Part shown: in pieces, positions 7,514-16,067 of the stretch
Position numbering within the stretch: position 1 is the stretch's first letter
Layout of the letters: each line of letters starts with the position of its first letter
Source of the DNA: Stenotrophobium sp050739895
GTDB lineage: Bacteria > Pseudomonadota > Gammaproteobacteria > Nevskiales > Nevskiaceae
Reading direction: 5' to 3'
NCBI GenBank assembly: GCA_050739895.1
Contig: JBOICK010000096.1
Coordinates: forward strand, 1-42,784
DNA length: 42,784 nucleotides
The notes under the pieces: model-generated
The model's database searches: none
Seen by the model: the letters and a program-made list of their open reading frames with translations, nothing else
What the model was told of the DNA's origin: nothing
Position numbers and translations under genes: made by a program

Positions 7514-7932
7514 ACGTCCCCGAGCATTTGCAGCACAGCGTCGAAATCGAGATTCCGTTCCACGACTGCGACCCCGCCAACATCGTCTGGCACGGCCACT
7601 ACGCACGCTATTTCGAGGTGGCGCGCTGCGCGCTGCTGGAGCGTCTCGGCTACAACTACGATCACATGTTGACGAGTGGTTATGCCTGGCCGCTGATCGA
7701 TTTCCACATGCGCTTCATCAGGCCACTGCGCTTCAAGCAGAAAATCCAGGTGCGGGTGCGTATCGTCGAGTGGGAATTCCGCCTGAAGATGGACTACCTG
7801 ATCACCGACGCCGCCAGCGGCGAGCGCCTGAGCAAGGGCAGCACCGTGCAGGTCGCAATCGACTGCCAGACGCTGGAGATGTGCTTGTCATCGCCGGCGA
7901 TCCTGCTGGAAAAGCTCGGCGTACTGGCATGA
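7510..7932 (+). CDS. 4-hydroxybenzoyl-CoA-thioesterase-like hotdog thioesterase
   Basis: A 140-residue 4HBT-family protein. The motif HDCDPANIVWHGHYARYFEVAR matches the FcbC/YbgC catalytic region, with the candidate catalytic Asp at about residue 21. ApeK-type thioesterases occupy this position in aryl polyene loci, where they may hydrolyse stalled or finished chains from the ACP. It starts by ATGA overlap with the glycosyltransferase and ends by ATGA overlap with the LolA-like gene, so it is embedded in a translationally coupled block. Confidence 0.87.
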   Translation: MNVPEHLQHSVEIEIPFHDCDPANIVWHGHYARYFEVARCALLERLGYNYDHMLTSGYAWPLIDFHMRFIRPLRFKQKIQVRVRIVEWEFRLKMDYLITDAASGERLSKGSTVQVAIDCQTLEMCLSSPAILLEKLGVLA

Positions 7933-8585
7933 CGCGCAGAGTCCGTTTTCTGGCGTTACCGCTGATGCTGCTGTGCAATCTCGCGCTCGCGGCCACGCCG
8001 GTCGTGTTCGAGCATCCGGCGACACCTGCGCAACTGCGCGTCATCATCGCCAAGGCGGAACAGGAACTGGCGCGCGTGCCGGTGCTGCGCGGCCAGTTCA
8101 CGCAGATCAAGACCCTGCAGGAAATTCCGGCGCCGCTCAAATCCACCGGCCGCTTCATCATCTCGCGCACGCAGGGGATTTACTGGCACACGCTGACACC
8201 GTTCGACTCGGAGTTCATCCTCACACCCACGCAGATGCTGCAGGTGGATGGCGGCAAGGTCGCGGTGCGCATCGACGCCGCTACGCAGCCCGGGCTCAAG
8301 GTGGTCGGCGATGTATTCTTCTCGATCTTCAATCTCGACCCGGCCGCGCTCGCCAGTAATTTCACGCTCTACGGCATGTCCGCAGCCAAAGGCTGGGTGA
8401 TGGGCCTGCGCCCGCGCAACAGTGCGCTGGGCAGCCTGTTGACCGAGGCCGTCATCACCGGCGACCGGCGCGTCAGCAAAGTGAACCTACTGGACGCCCA
8501 CGGTGACCGCACCGAAATCACGCTGGAAAATACAACCGGCACTGCGGCACTCACGCCGCAGGAAGCGGCGCTGTTCCACCAGTGA
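7929..8585 (+). CDS. LolA-like outer membrane lipid carrier protein
   Basis: A 218-residue secreted protein with a signal peptide ending near ALA|A (about residue 22). The mature part has the LolA-type features RGQFTQIKTL and SEFILTPTQMLQVDGGK, consistent with an incomplete beta-barrel that shields a hydrophobic ligand. Its place directly before an MMPL exporter is conserved in aryl polyene clusters, which suggests it ferries the pigment-lipid across the periplasm to the outer membrane. It is not the housekeeping lolA, judging by its context. Confidence 0.85.
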   Translation: MTRRVRFLALPLMLLCNLALAATPVVFEHPATPAQLRVIIAKAEQELARVPVLRGQFTQIKTLQEIPAPLKSTGRFIISRTQGIYWHTLTPFDSEFILTPTQMLQVDGGKVAVRIDAATQPGLKVVGDVFFSIFNLDPAALASNFTLYGMSAAKGWVMGLRPRNSALGSLLTEAVITGDRRVSKVNLLDAHGDRTEITLENTTGTAALTPQEAALFHQ

Positions 8586-10957
8586 CGCCTAGCATGGCGT
8601 CCAACCGATTGTTGCGCCTGCGCTTTTTCGTCTGGCTGGCGCTGATGCTGGTGCTGTGCACGGTGTTCTTCACCCGTGTCGTGCACCAGCTCAACCCGGA
8701 AACCGATATCCTCGCGCTGCTGCCGGGTGCCGAGCAGGACCCGGTGGTGGGCACGGCGCTGCACAAGTTTTCAGATCAGGCCGGGCGCAAGACCCTGTTC
8801 CTGATTGGCGCAGATACGGCTGACGCCGCCAACCATGCTGCCGATGAATTTGCCGCCAGTCTGCGCGGCAACGCAGCCTTCTCCGATGTTCAACTGGAAG
8901 TGCAGAACCGTCTGCGCGATACGCTGGCGGCCTACCAGCCGTATCGTGGTGTGCTGCTCGCCGCGGGCGATCGCGACAAGCTGGCGGCGCATCAGGACAA
9001 CGCGATTTACGACGCCGCCTTGCGCGCGCTGTACACGCCTGCGGGACTGATGCGGCCACTGTCGCCGGCGCAGGACCCGCTGGGCCTGAGCAGCGATTTC
9101 CTGCTGCAGCAAGTGCCGCCACTGGGCAAGGTGCAACTGGACAATGGGCGGCTCACCGTCAATGGCCAGGGCCGGCACTGGGTGCTGGTGATTGCCGAGA
9201 CCCGCGACAGTCCGTTCTCCAGTGCCGCGCAGGAACAGGCGATGCCGGTGGTTGAGCAGGCCTATGCGCGTGCGCACGCCGCTGGTGCGGAGGTGCTGTC
9301 CTCGGGCCTGTTGCCACACGCCGCCTACGCCGCGCAGCGGGCCAAGCTGGAAATCTCCGTGTTCGGCGGCATCTCGCTGCTCGGCACCATCCTGCTGCTG
9401 CTGTTCGTGCATCGCTCGATGCGGCCGGTGATGATGTCGGCCGCCTCCATCGGGCTGGGCCTGATCGCGGCACTCACCGTCAGCCACTACGTGTTCGGCC
9501 GCATTCACCTGATCACGCTGGTGTTCGGTTCCAGCCTGATCGGCGTCGCCGCCGATTATTCGACCTATTTCCTCACTGACGCATTCCGCGTGCCGGGACG
9601 CTGGGACGGACGCGACGCCGTGCGCCATGTCGCGCCCGGCATCCTGCTCGGTCTCGCCACCGCACTGGTGGCCTACGCGATCCTGATGTGCGCGCCATTT
9701 CCCGGACTGCGCCAGATCGCGGTGTTTTCCGCCGTCGGCCTCAGCACCGCCTGCGGCTGCGTGCTGTGCCTGTTCCCACTGCTGCGTCCGCCGCAGGCGC
9801 CGCCGGTGTCGCCGATGATCGAGCGGGGTCTGCGTGCGCTGTTGCCGCGACCGCTGGGCAAGGCTGGTTTGTTGATTCTCGCGGTCATCGTTGTGGTCGC
9901 AGTCAGCGGCATGCTGCGGCTGCGCGTGGTCAACGACCTGCGCCTGATGCAAGCCTCGCCGCCGCAACTGATGCAAAGCGAAAAACGCGTGCGCGAGCTG
10001 ATGAACAATCCCACCGAGACGCAGTTTTTCCTGGTTACCGGCGACACGCCGGAAGCGGTGCTGGAACATGAGGAAATACTGCGGCCCAAACTCGATGCGC
10101 TGCAGACCAGCGGCGTGATCAGTTCCTACGCCGCGTTGACGCGCGCGCTGCCGTCACTGAAAACGCAGGACGAAAATGCCGCACTGATGCAGCAGCAGGT
10201 TTGCGTAGACGGCGGCCCGCTGTCACGCATCCTTGCGCAAATGGGTTTTGCGTCTGACGCGATTGCCACGCGGCTGCACGATTGCGTGATGCAAACCAGC
10301 GCGCGCCTGCAGCCGCAGCAGTGGCTGGACAGCCCGGCGGCAGCGTCTTATCGCCACCTGTGGCTAGGGCCGGTGCCCGACGGCTACGGCGCGGTGCTGA
10401 CGCTGGGTGGCATCCGCGACCTGGCACCGCTGAAAGCACTCGACGCGCCGGGTGCAGGCGTGCGCTTCGTCGACAAGGTCAGCGATATTTCCGCACTGCT
10501 GGCGCGCTACCAGCGCATCACCACGTGGATCGTCGCGCTTGGTCACTTGGCCGTGCTGGTGCTGTTCACGCTGCGTTACGGTTTCAGCAGCGCGTTGCGC
10601 GTGGTGGCGAGTCCGGCGCTGGCCTGTCTCGGCACGCTGGGGCTGTTCGGACTGTTCGGCGAGCCGGTCAACCTGTTCGGCACTTTCGCGCTGCTGCTGG
10701 TGCTGGGCATCGGCATCGACTACGCAATCTTCCTGCGCGAGGGCCGCAACACGCCGCTATCTTCGCTGATCGCCGTGCTGGTGTGTGCCGCGACCACGCT
10801 GCTGTCGTTCGGGCTGCTGGCGTTTTCCAGTACGCCGTTCATCCATAGCTTCGGCCTGACGCTGCTGCTGGGCATCTCGCTGGCGGTCGTGATTGCTCAA
10901 ACGCTTGCGATTCCGGCACACTTTACAAATCTCAACAAAGACAAAAACAATCCATGA
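8582..10957 (+). CDS. MMPL/RND-type exporter of aryl polyene pigment
   Basis: A 791-residue membrane protein with two repeats of a single N-terminal TM helix, a large periplasmic loop and a five-helix bundle. TM helices are clear at about residues 12-30, from 260 to 400, near 430, and from 650 to 780. The motif SLIGVAADYSTYFL in the first bundle and GIGIDYAIFLREG in the second carry the acidic residues of proton-driven MMPL transporters. It would move the pigment-lipid out of the inner membrane and hand it to the LolA-like protein. The GTG start overlaps the previous stop (GTGA); an ATG at 8594 is an alternative. Confidence 0.9.
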   Translation: MTPSMASNRLLRLRFFVWLALMLVLCTVFFTRVVHQLNPETDILALLPGAEQDPVVGTALHKFSDQAGRKTLFLIGADTADAANHAADEFAASLRGNAAFSDVQLEVQNRLRDTLAAYQPYRGVLLAAGDRDKLAAHQDNAIYDAALRALYTPAGLMRPLSPAQDPLGLSSDFLLQQVPPLGKVQLDNGRLTVNGQGRHWVLVIAETRDSPFSSAAQEQAMPVVEQAYARAHAAGAEVLSSGLLPHAAYAAQRAKLEISVFGGISLLGTILLLLFVHRSMRPVMMSAASIGLGLIAALTVSHYVFGRIHLITLVFGSSLIGVAADYSTYFLTDAFRVPGRWDGRDAVRHVAPGILLGLATALVAYAILMCAPFPGLRQIAVFSAVGLSTACGCVLCLFPLLRPPQAPPVSPMIERGLRALLPRPLGKAGLLILAVIVVVAVSGMLRLRVVNDLRLMQASPPQLMQSEKRVRELMNNPTETQFFLVTGDTPEAVLEHEEILRPKLDALQTSGVISSYAALTRALPSLKTQDENAALMQQQVCVDGGPLSRILAQMGFASDAIATRLHDCVMQTSARLQPQQWLDSPAAASYRHLWLGPVPDGYGAVLTLGGIRDLAPLKALDAPGAGVRFVDKVSDISALLARYQRITTWIVALGHLAVLVLFTLRYGFSSALRVVASPALACLGTLGLFGLFGEPVNLFGTFALLLVLGIGIDYAIFLREGRNTPLSSLIAVLVCAATTLLSFGLLAFSSTPFIHSFGLTLLLGISLAVVIAQTLAIPAHFTNLNKDKNNP

Positions 10958-12180
10958 CCGACGTTCTCGTTATTGGCGCCGGCCCTGCCGGTGCGGTTGC
11001 TGCCGGACTGCTGGCGCAGCGCGGCCACAAGGTGCTGGTGCTGGAAAAGCAGCTGTTTCCGCGCTTTTCGATCGGCGAGTCGTTGCTGGCGCAGAGCCTG
11101 GCGCTGATCGAAGACGCCGGCATGCTGGAGGCGGTGCAGGCCGGTGGCTTCCAGTACAAGAACGGCGCCGCTTTCGCGTGGCAGGGCAAACACTCCGATT
11201 TCAACTTTGCGCAGAAATCCTCGCCCGGTCCCGGATTCACCTACCAGGTGATCCGCGCCGACTTCGACCAGATCCTGATCAAGGAAGCGCAGCGCATGGG
11301 TGCCGAGGCGCATTTCGAGGTCGAAATCACTGCCGCCGATTTCTCCGGCGAGCGCCCGCGCATTACGGCGCGCGACAAGGGCGGCAAGGTCACGGTGCAC
11401 GAACCCAAATTCGTACTCGATGCCAGTGGCTTCGGCCGCGTGTTGCCACAGCTGCTCAAGCTGATTTCACCGTCCAACCAGCCGTCGCGCGTGGCGTTTT
11501 ACACACAGGTTTATGACCGCATTCCTTCCGGCGCTTTCGACCGCCAGAAAATCCGCATCACCACGCATCCGCAGCACCGCGATGTGTGGATGTGGCTGAT
11601 CCCGTTCTCCAACGGTCTGTCATCGATGGGCGTGGTCGGCACCGAGGAACTGCTCTACAGCCGTGGCACGACCTTCGATGAACGTCTGTGGTCGCTGACC
11701 AACGACGATCCGGAACTGAAAGCACTGCTCAAGGACAACAAGCCGTTCAACCCGGTGCGCGAGCTGAAAGGCTATTCCGCCAATGTCAGCACCATGGCCG
11801 AACGCGGCTTTGCGCTGCTGGGCAACGCCGCGGAATTTCTCGACCCGGTGTTTTCCTCCGGCGTCACCATCGCGCTGAAGTCCGCGCACATGGCGGTGCC
11901 GCTGGTCGAGCGCACGCTCAAGGGCGAGACGCTGGACTGGAAAAACGAATTCGAAGTGCCGCTGCGCTACGGCGTCGAGACTTTCCGAGCCTTTGTCGAC
12001 ACCTGGTACGACAACCGCTTGCAGGACATCATCTACTACGAAAAGCAAGACCCGAAAATCAAGCGCATGATCTGCTCGGTGCTGGCCGGTTACGCTTGGG
12101 ACCGCAACAATCCCTACACCGGCGAGAAGGCGCTGCACCGGCTCGACGTGCTGGCGCAGACCTGCCGGCGCGGCGGATAG
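10954..12180 (+). CDS. FAD-dependent halogenase-like oxidoreductase
   Basis: A 408-residue flavoprotein. The N-terminal VIGAGPAGAVAA is the FAD dinucleotide-binding motif; FPRFSIGESLL matches the corresponding block of FADH2-dependent halogenases; a conserved-position Lys (YKNGAAF, about residue 69) fits the catalytic lysine; WMWLIP (about 212-217) matches the WxWxIP motif that separates halogenases from monooxygenases. Xanthomonadins are brominated aryl polyenes, and a halogenase gene is part of that locus, so ring halogenation of the aryl head is the likely role. No flavin reductase is seen nearby. It could still be a related oxidase; substrate and halide are inferred. Confidence 0.8.
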   Translation: MTDVLVIGAGPAGAVAAGLLAQRGHKVLVLEKQLFPRFSIGESLLAQSLALIEDAGMLEAVQAGGFQYKNGAAFAWQGKHSDFNFAQKSSPGPGFTYQVIRADFDQILIKEAQRMGAEAHFEVEITAADFSGERPRITARDKGGKVTVHEPKFVLDASGFGRVLPQLLKLISPSNQPSRVAFYTQVYDRIPSGAFDRQKIRITTHPQHRDVWMWLIPFSNGLSSMGVVGTEELLYSRGTTFDERLWSLTNDDPELKALLKDNKPFNPVRELKGYSANVSTMAERGFALLGNAAEFLDPVFSSGVTIALKSAHMAVPLVERTLKGETLDWKNEFEVPLRYGVETFRAFVDTWYDNRLQDIIYYEKQDPKIKRMICSVLAGYAWDRNNPYTGEKALHRLDVLAQTCRRGG

Positions 12181-12195
12181 TGGTAACGCGGGCAC

Positions 12196-12298
12196 CCGCT
12201 GTTGAATTGCGGGGCATCGCGAGTGTTACTAAACATATAATAATTTCTAATATATACTATATTATATAACGGATCGGGCCAGGAAATGGGGACAGCGG
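12196..12298. repeat. Dyad AT-rich intergenic element, copy 2
   Basis: This copy is 103 bp. Outer boxes CCGCTGT (12196-12202) and ACAGCGG (12292-12298) extend outward to a 10-bp perfect inverted repeat CACCCGCTGT/ACAGCGGGTG (12193-12301). Inner boxes GTTAC (12225-12229) and ATAAC (12266-12270) span 46 bp; the right spacer is 21 instead of 22. It separates the halogenase-like and lipoprotein genes within one operon, and its right arm overlaps the first codons of the lipoprotein gene. Confidence 0.87.
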
Positions 12299-12879
12299 GT
12301 GTGCGCGGAATCGGCCTGCTGCTGGCGTCGCTGGCGCTAGGCGGTTGCGCGCTGCTACATCCGGTAACCGCGCCGCCTCCCACAACCACGACACCGCGAC
12401 CGCTGCTGTCCGCCGATACGCTGGGCTCTTCGCAGCTCGCACGACAGGTGGTGCATGCCGCATTCGGCGAGCGCGACGCCACCCTGCAATGCGTGCTGCA
12501 GGTCACGCCGGAACGCATCGCGCTGGTCGCTCTCAATGCCGTCGGCCTGCGCCTGTTCAGCATCACCGTCGCCAACGGCCAGACCACGGTGGAGCGCGCG
12601 CCCGGCGTGCCGGACAACATCCAGCCCGAACGCATCCTTGCCGACATCCAGCTCGCCTATTGGCCGCTGGCGGCGCTGCAGACCGCTTATGCCAGCACCG
12701 ACTGGAACGTGACCGAACCTTTCCCCGGCACGCGACGCCTGCTGCATGACGGCCATCTGGCCGAAGAGGTGCACTACACGCAAGGCACGGATGACCACTG
12801 GCAGGGTCGCTTGTGGCTGTCGAACTTCGAGTTCGGCTACTCGCTGGCGGTGGATTCGCAACCGATGGATGGCCACTGA
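12286..12879 (+). CDS. DUF3261 lipoprotein, pigment cluster
   Basis: About 197 residues with a lipoprotein signal peptide; the lipobox is LALGGC with the acylated Cys near residue 21. The rest contains QCVLQVTPERIALVALNAVG and a C-terminal segment resembling the DUF3261 proteins found in aryl polyene loci (ApeN-like). It likely sits at the outer membrane and may receive or place the pigment. The ATG at 12286 has AGGA too close for a good Shine-Dalgarno, and codons 3-5 lie in the right arm of dyad element 2; a GTG at 12301 is a plausible alternative start. It ends by TGATG overlap with the next gene. Confidence 0.8.
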   Translation: MGTAGVRGIGLLLASLALGGCALLHPVTAPPPTTTTPRPLLSADTLGSSQLARQVVHAAFGERDATLQCVLQVTPERIALVALNAVGLRLFSITVANGQTTVERAPGVPDNIQPERILADIQLAYWPLAALQTAYASTDWNVTEPFPGTRRLLHDGHLAEEVHYTQGTDDHWQGRLWLSNFEFGYSLAVDSQPMDGH

Positions 12880-13355
12880 TGGACGTGCCGCCGTTACAGC
12901 CCGGCACGCCTTGCGTGGTGGCCGAACTGCTGCCGCATAGTCACGAGATGCTGCTGGCGGATGCGGTGAACTACGGCGCCGACTATGGCCAGATCATGCT
13001 GACGATCCGCCCCGACAGTTTTTTTTGTGATGGCGTTCAGGGTGTGCCGGCCTGGGTTGGCATTGAATACATGGCGCAGGCGATGGGCGTGTTTTCCGGC
13101 GTGCAGATGCGTCAGGCCGGTCACGCGCTGCGGATCGGCCTGCTGATCGGCACGCGCCGCTACGACAGCGAAGTCGCAACGTTTGCGCTCGGTACTACAC
13201 TGACCGCGACCGCAAAGCTGGTCAGCCGCGAGAGCGAGCACATGTACGTGTTCGCCTGCGAGATCGACGATGGCAGCCGCGTGCTCGCGCGCGGAGACAT
13301 CAAGGCTTACCGTCCCGACGATATACACGAATTCCTGGAAATGGCGAAGCAATGA
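12879..13355 (+). CDS. ApeP-like hotdog dehydratase
   Basis: A 158-residue hotdog protein. LPHSHEMLLADAV matches the PHxxxMLLxD block of FabZ/ApeP-like dehydratases, and GVPAWVGIEYMAQAMG forms the central helix. The probable role is 3-hydroxyacyl-ACP dehydration as partner of the ApeI-like protein at 6400. It starts by TGATG overlap with the lipoprotein gene. Its stop codon TGA (13353-13355) lies inside the left terminal inverted repeat of the hairpin element at 13351, so the present C-terminus (ending EMAKQ) may have been set by insertion of that element. Confidence 0.83.
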   Translation: MDVPPLQPGTPCVVAELLPHSHEMLLADAVNYGADYGQIMLTIRPDSFFCDGVQGVPAWVGIEYMAQAMGVFSGVQMRQAGHALRIGLLIGTRRYDSEVATFALGTTLTATAKLVSRESEHMYVFACEIDDGSRVLARGDIKAYRPDDIHEFLEMAKQ

Positions 13356-13497
13356 AGCCTCAGAAAAGCGTAACGAGCGAAGGCAGATTGGCCGCTGCCG
13401 GAGCGCAGGAACCGCAGCATACAAACCAGTATGTGAGGATTCCGAGCACCGCCAGCGGCCAAGATGCCGAGCGTAGTAGTTTTACTGAGGCTTCATT
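13351..13497. repeat. MITE-like hairpin repeat between two pigment genes
   Basis: This 147-bp stretch starts with AATGAAGCCTCAG (13351-13363) and ends with its perfect reverse complement (13485-13497). Internally TTGGCCGCTG pairs with CAGCGGCCAA and CATAC with GTATG around a short central loop, so the whole element can fold into one long imperfect hairpin. It carries no gene. It begins at the stop of the dehydratase and ends on the base before the ketoreductase ATG. Similar hairpins with an AATCCTCA-type core recur in proteobacterial genomes, but I cannot confirm the family here. Confidence 0.78.
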
Positions 13498-14220
13498 ATG
13501 AGAAAGTGGGTTCTGGTCACCGGCTCCAGTCGCGGCATCGGTCGCGCGATTGCGCTGCGGCTGGCGCAGGACGGCTACAACCTGGTGCTGCACGCGCGCA
13601 GCGCCGCATCGGCGCAGTCCGCGCTGGATGAAGTGCGCGCGGCCGGCGCCGAAGCACGCACGCTGGCTTTCGACATCGGCGACCGCACCGCCGCGCGCGA
13701 GGTGCTCGAAGCCGACGTGAAAGCCCATGGCGCGTACTACGGCGTGGTCTGCAACGCCGGGGTATCGCGCGACGGCGCGTTCCCCGCGCTCACCGACGAA
13801 GACTGGGACACGGTGCTGCGCACCAACCTCGACGGCTTCTACAACGTGTTGCACCCCGTCATCATGCCGATGATCCGCACGCGCAAGCCGGCACGCATCG
13901 TCACGCTGGCCTCGGTTTCGGGCATCATCGGCAACCGCGGGCAGGTTAATTACAGCGCGGCCAAGGCCGGCATCATCGGCGCAACCAAGGCGCTGGCGGT
14001 GGAGCTGGCCAGCCGCAACATCACCGTCAATTGTGTTGCTCCGGGCCTGATCGAAACCGATATGACCGAGCATCTGGCGATGGACGAGATTCTGAAGATA
14101 ATTCCCGCTGGACGCGCTGGCAAACCTGAAGAGGTGGCAGGCCTGGTGAGCTTCCTGCTTTCGGAATCCGCAGCCTACGTCACCCGCCAGGTGATCGCGG
14201 TCAACGGGGGCTTGTGCTGA
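13498..14220 (+). CDS. 3-oxoacyl-ACP reductase (FabG-like ketoreductase), pigment cluster
   Basis: A 240-residue short-chain dehydrogenase. The Rossmann motif TGSSRGIG (residues 9-16), NAGVS, catalytic Ser about 139, Tyr 152 and Lys 156 (NYSAAKAG) are all present, so it should be an active NADPH-dependent ketoreductase. It reduces the 3-oxoacyl-ACP formed by the cluster ketosynthases (ApeQ-like). Its ATG directly follows the right terminal repeat of the hairpin element, and no strong Shine-Dalgarno is visible beyond ACTGAGG about 9 bases upstream inside that repeat. The stop overlaps the next start as TGATG. Confidence 0.9.
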   Translation: MRKWVLVTGSSRGIGRAIALRLAQDGYNLVLHARSAASAQSALDEVRAAGAEARTLAFDIGDRTAAREVLEADVKAHGAYYGVVCNAGVSRDGAFPALTDEDWDTVLRTNLDGFYNVLHPVIMPMIRTRKPARIVTLASVSGIIGNRGQVNYSAAKAGIIGATKALAVELASRNITVNCVAPGLIETDMTEHLAMDEILKIIPAGRAGKPEEVAGLVSFLLSESAAYVTRQVIAVNGGLC

Positions 14221-15455
14221 TGCAACCGAAGCGCGTGGTTGTAACCGGCATGGGCGGCATCACTGCCCTGGGCAGCCAATGGTCTCAGATCGAACAGAAT
14301 CTGCGAGCGGGCATCACCGGCATCGAATACATGCCCGACTGGGAGCAGTACACCGAGCTCAATACCAAGCTCGCGGCACCGGTCAAGGATTTCAAGTTGC
14401 CGCCGCACTACACGCGCAAGACCACGCGCACCATGAGCCGCGTCGCGCAGATGGCCGTGCTATCCGTCGAACATGCACTGGCACAAGCGGGTCTGCTGGG
14501 CAATCCGATCATCCAGGATGGCCGCATGGGCATTGCGCACGGCTCCTGCAGCGGCGGCTTCGACGCGCTGGCCGAATTCGGCGGCATCATGTGGACCGGT
14601 GAAACCGGTCGCCAGATCAATGCCACCACCTTCCTGCGCTTCATGACGCATACCGCGGCGGTGAATATCGGCCTGTACTTCAGCCTCAAGGGCCGCATCA
14701 TCCCGACCGCCAGCGCCTGCACCTCCGGCAGCCAGGGCGTCGGCTACGCCTATGAGGCGATCAAGTACGGCCAGCAGCAATTAATGGCCGCCGGCGGCAG
14801 CGAGGAACTGCATGCGGCGCAGGCGGCGGTGTTCGACACCATGTTCGCCACCAGCACGCGCAACAGCGAACCCAAGCTGACGCCGCGGCCGTTCGACAAG
14901 GCACGCGACGGCCTGGTCATCGGCGAAGGCGCGGGCGCATTGATCCTGGAAGAACTCGAGCACGCGCAGGCACGCGGCGCAGAGATCCTTGCCGAAGTGG
15001 TCGGCTACGCCTGCAATTCGGACGGCGATCATGCCACCCACCCCAACCAGACCACCATGCAGGTGGTGATGGAACTGGCGCTGCGCGACGCCGGCCTGGC
15101 ACCGGCCGCGATCGGCTACATTTCCGCGCACGGCACTTCCACCGAGCAGGGCGACATTGCCGAGAGCCAGGCCACCGCGCACGTATTCGGCAAGCGCATG
15201 CCGATCAGTTCGATGAAAAGCTACCTCGGTCACACCCTCGGCGCCTGCGGCGCAATCGAAAGCTGGTGGGCGATCGAGATGATGAACCGCGGCTGGTTCG
15301 CGCCTACGCACAACCTCGTCGAGCTCGACCCGCGCTGCGGTGAACTTGATTACCTCACCGGCGACGGCCGCAAGCTGGACTGCGAATACGTGATGAGCAA
15401 CAACTTTGCTTTCGGCGGCATCAACACTTCGCTGATATTCAAACGCTGGGTCTGA
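14220..15455 (+). CDS. Beta-ketoacyl-ACP synthase II-like, pigment cluster
   Basis: A 411-residue KAS II-type enzyme. The catalytic triad is complete: Cys about 167 in TASACTSGSQ, His about 304 in SAHGTST and His about 338 in YLGHTLGA, plus the C-terminal NNFAFGGINTS. It should catalyse decarboxylative condensation during polyene elongation (ApeO/ApeR-like). The ATG at 14220 overlaps the ketoreductase stop (TGATG); an upstream GTG at 14214 is possible. It is the last gene of the plus-strand pigment arm. The two ketosynthases at opposite ends of the cluster may form a pair or handle different chain lengths. Confidence 0.91.
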   Translation: MQPKRVVVTGMGGITALGSQWSQIEQNLRAGITGIEYMPDWEQYTELNTKLAAPVKDFKLPPHYTRKTTRTMSRVAQMAVLSVEHALAQAGLLGNPIIQDGRMGIAHGSCSGGFDALAEFGGIMWTGETGRQINATTFLRFMTHTAAVNIGLYFSLKGRIIPTASACTSGSQGVGYAYEAIKYGQQQLMAAGGSEELHAAQAAVFDTMFATSTRNSEPKLTPRPFDKARDGLVIGEGAGALILEELEHAQARGAEILAEVVGYACNSDGDHATHPNQTTMQVVMELALRDAGLAPAAIGYISAHGTSTEQGDIAESQATAHVFGKRMPISSMKSYLGHTLGACGAIESWWAIEMMNRGWFAPTHNLVELDPRCGELDYLTGDGRKLDCEYVMSNNFAFGGINTSLIFKRWV

Positions 15456-15519
15456 TAGAACGAGGGCTCGCACCATGCCGCCGCGGGTTTGATTCCAGCG
15501 CCATTTGTGACGTGTGTCA

Positions 15520-15549
15520 TTGACGGCTCACTCGGCGCACGACTATAAC
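15520..15549 (+). promoter_or_regulatory. Sigma-70-type promoter of small secreted protein gene
   Basis: TTGACG at 15520-15525 and TATAAC at 15544-15549 are separated by 18 bases, close to the sigma-70 consensus. The gap between the pigment cluster and the next gene holds no other feature. A GGAGGAG ribosome site lies just before the ATG at 15591. Confidence 0.6.
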
Positions 15550-15590
15550 GACCGCATCGCGAGGGGCGCGATTTCAAAACGGAGGAGTAA

Positions 15591-16046
15591 ATGAACAAGC
15601 AAGCTGTGTTGGCAACCCTGGCACTGGGCTTTGGGTTGGGTCTGGCACTCGCGGCACCGGTCACCTACGCACGCGATGACGTTCAGCAGATGTCGATCGC
15701 GGATGCGATGAATTCGGCTGATGCCAAGGACCAGCTCGACGGCAGTGTTAAATTTTACTGGAGCACACAGTCGCATCCGGCTGTGGTGCAGAAATACGGC
15801 ACTTTCACCTCAAACAAGAAAACCAGCTTCTTCGGAAAATCCGCCGAGGCCGGCTGTGCGCGCGCTTTTCTCTCGGCGATGATCGCGATGCAGGCCCGCG
15901 CCGTACATGAAGGCGGCAATGCCGTGATCGACCTGCACAGCGTCTACAAGGGCCATGAGTTCGAGAGCGCCACGCAGTATGAATGCGGCGCCGGTGCCAT
16001 CATGGGCGGTACCGCTCTGCGCGGCACCGTAGTCAAGATCAAGTAA
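15591..16046 (+). CDS. Small secreted protein (family often mislabelled excinuclease ATPase subunit)
   Basis: A 151-residue exported protein with a signal peptide cleaved near TYARD (about residue 27). The mature part has SIADAMNSADAKDQLDGSVKF-type sequence, a GFGKS-like FFGKSAEAGC segment and a C-terminal YECGAGAIMGGTALRG. I recognise it as a proteobacterial family often annotated as excinuclease ATPase subunit, although it lacks any ATPase domain and is secreted. Two Cys (in AGCARA and YECGAG) may form a disulfide. It stands alone with its own promoter and a strong terminator. Function unknown. Confidence 0.75.
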   Translation: MNKQAVLATLALGFGLGLALAAPVTYARDDVQQMSIADAMNSADAKDQLDGSVKFYWSTQSHPAVVQKYGTFTSNKKTSFFGKSAEAGCARAFLSAMIAMQARAVHEGGNAVIDLHSVYKGHEFESATQYECGAGAIMGGTALRGTVVKIK

Positions 16047-16067
16047 TTCGGTTTTGATGTTTGATGC

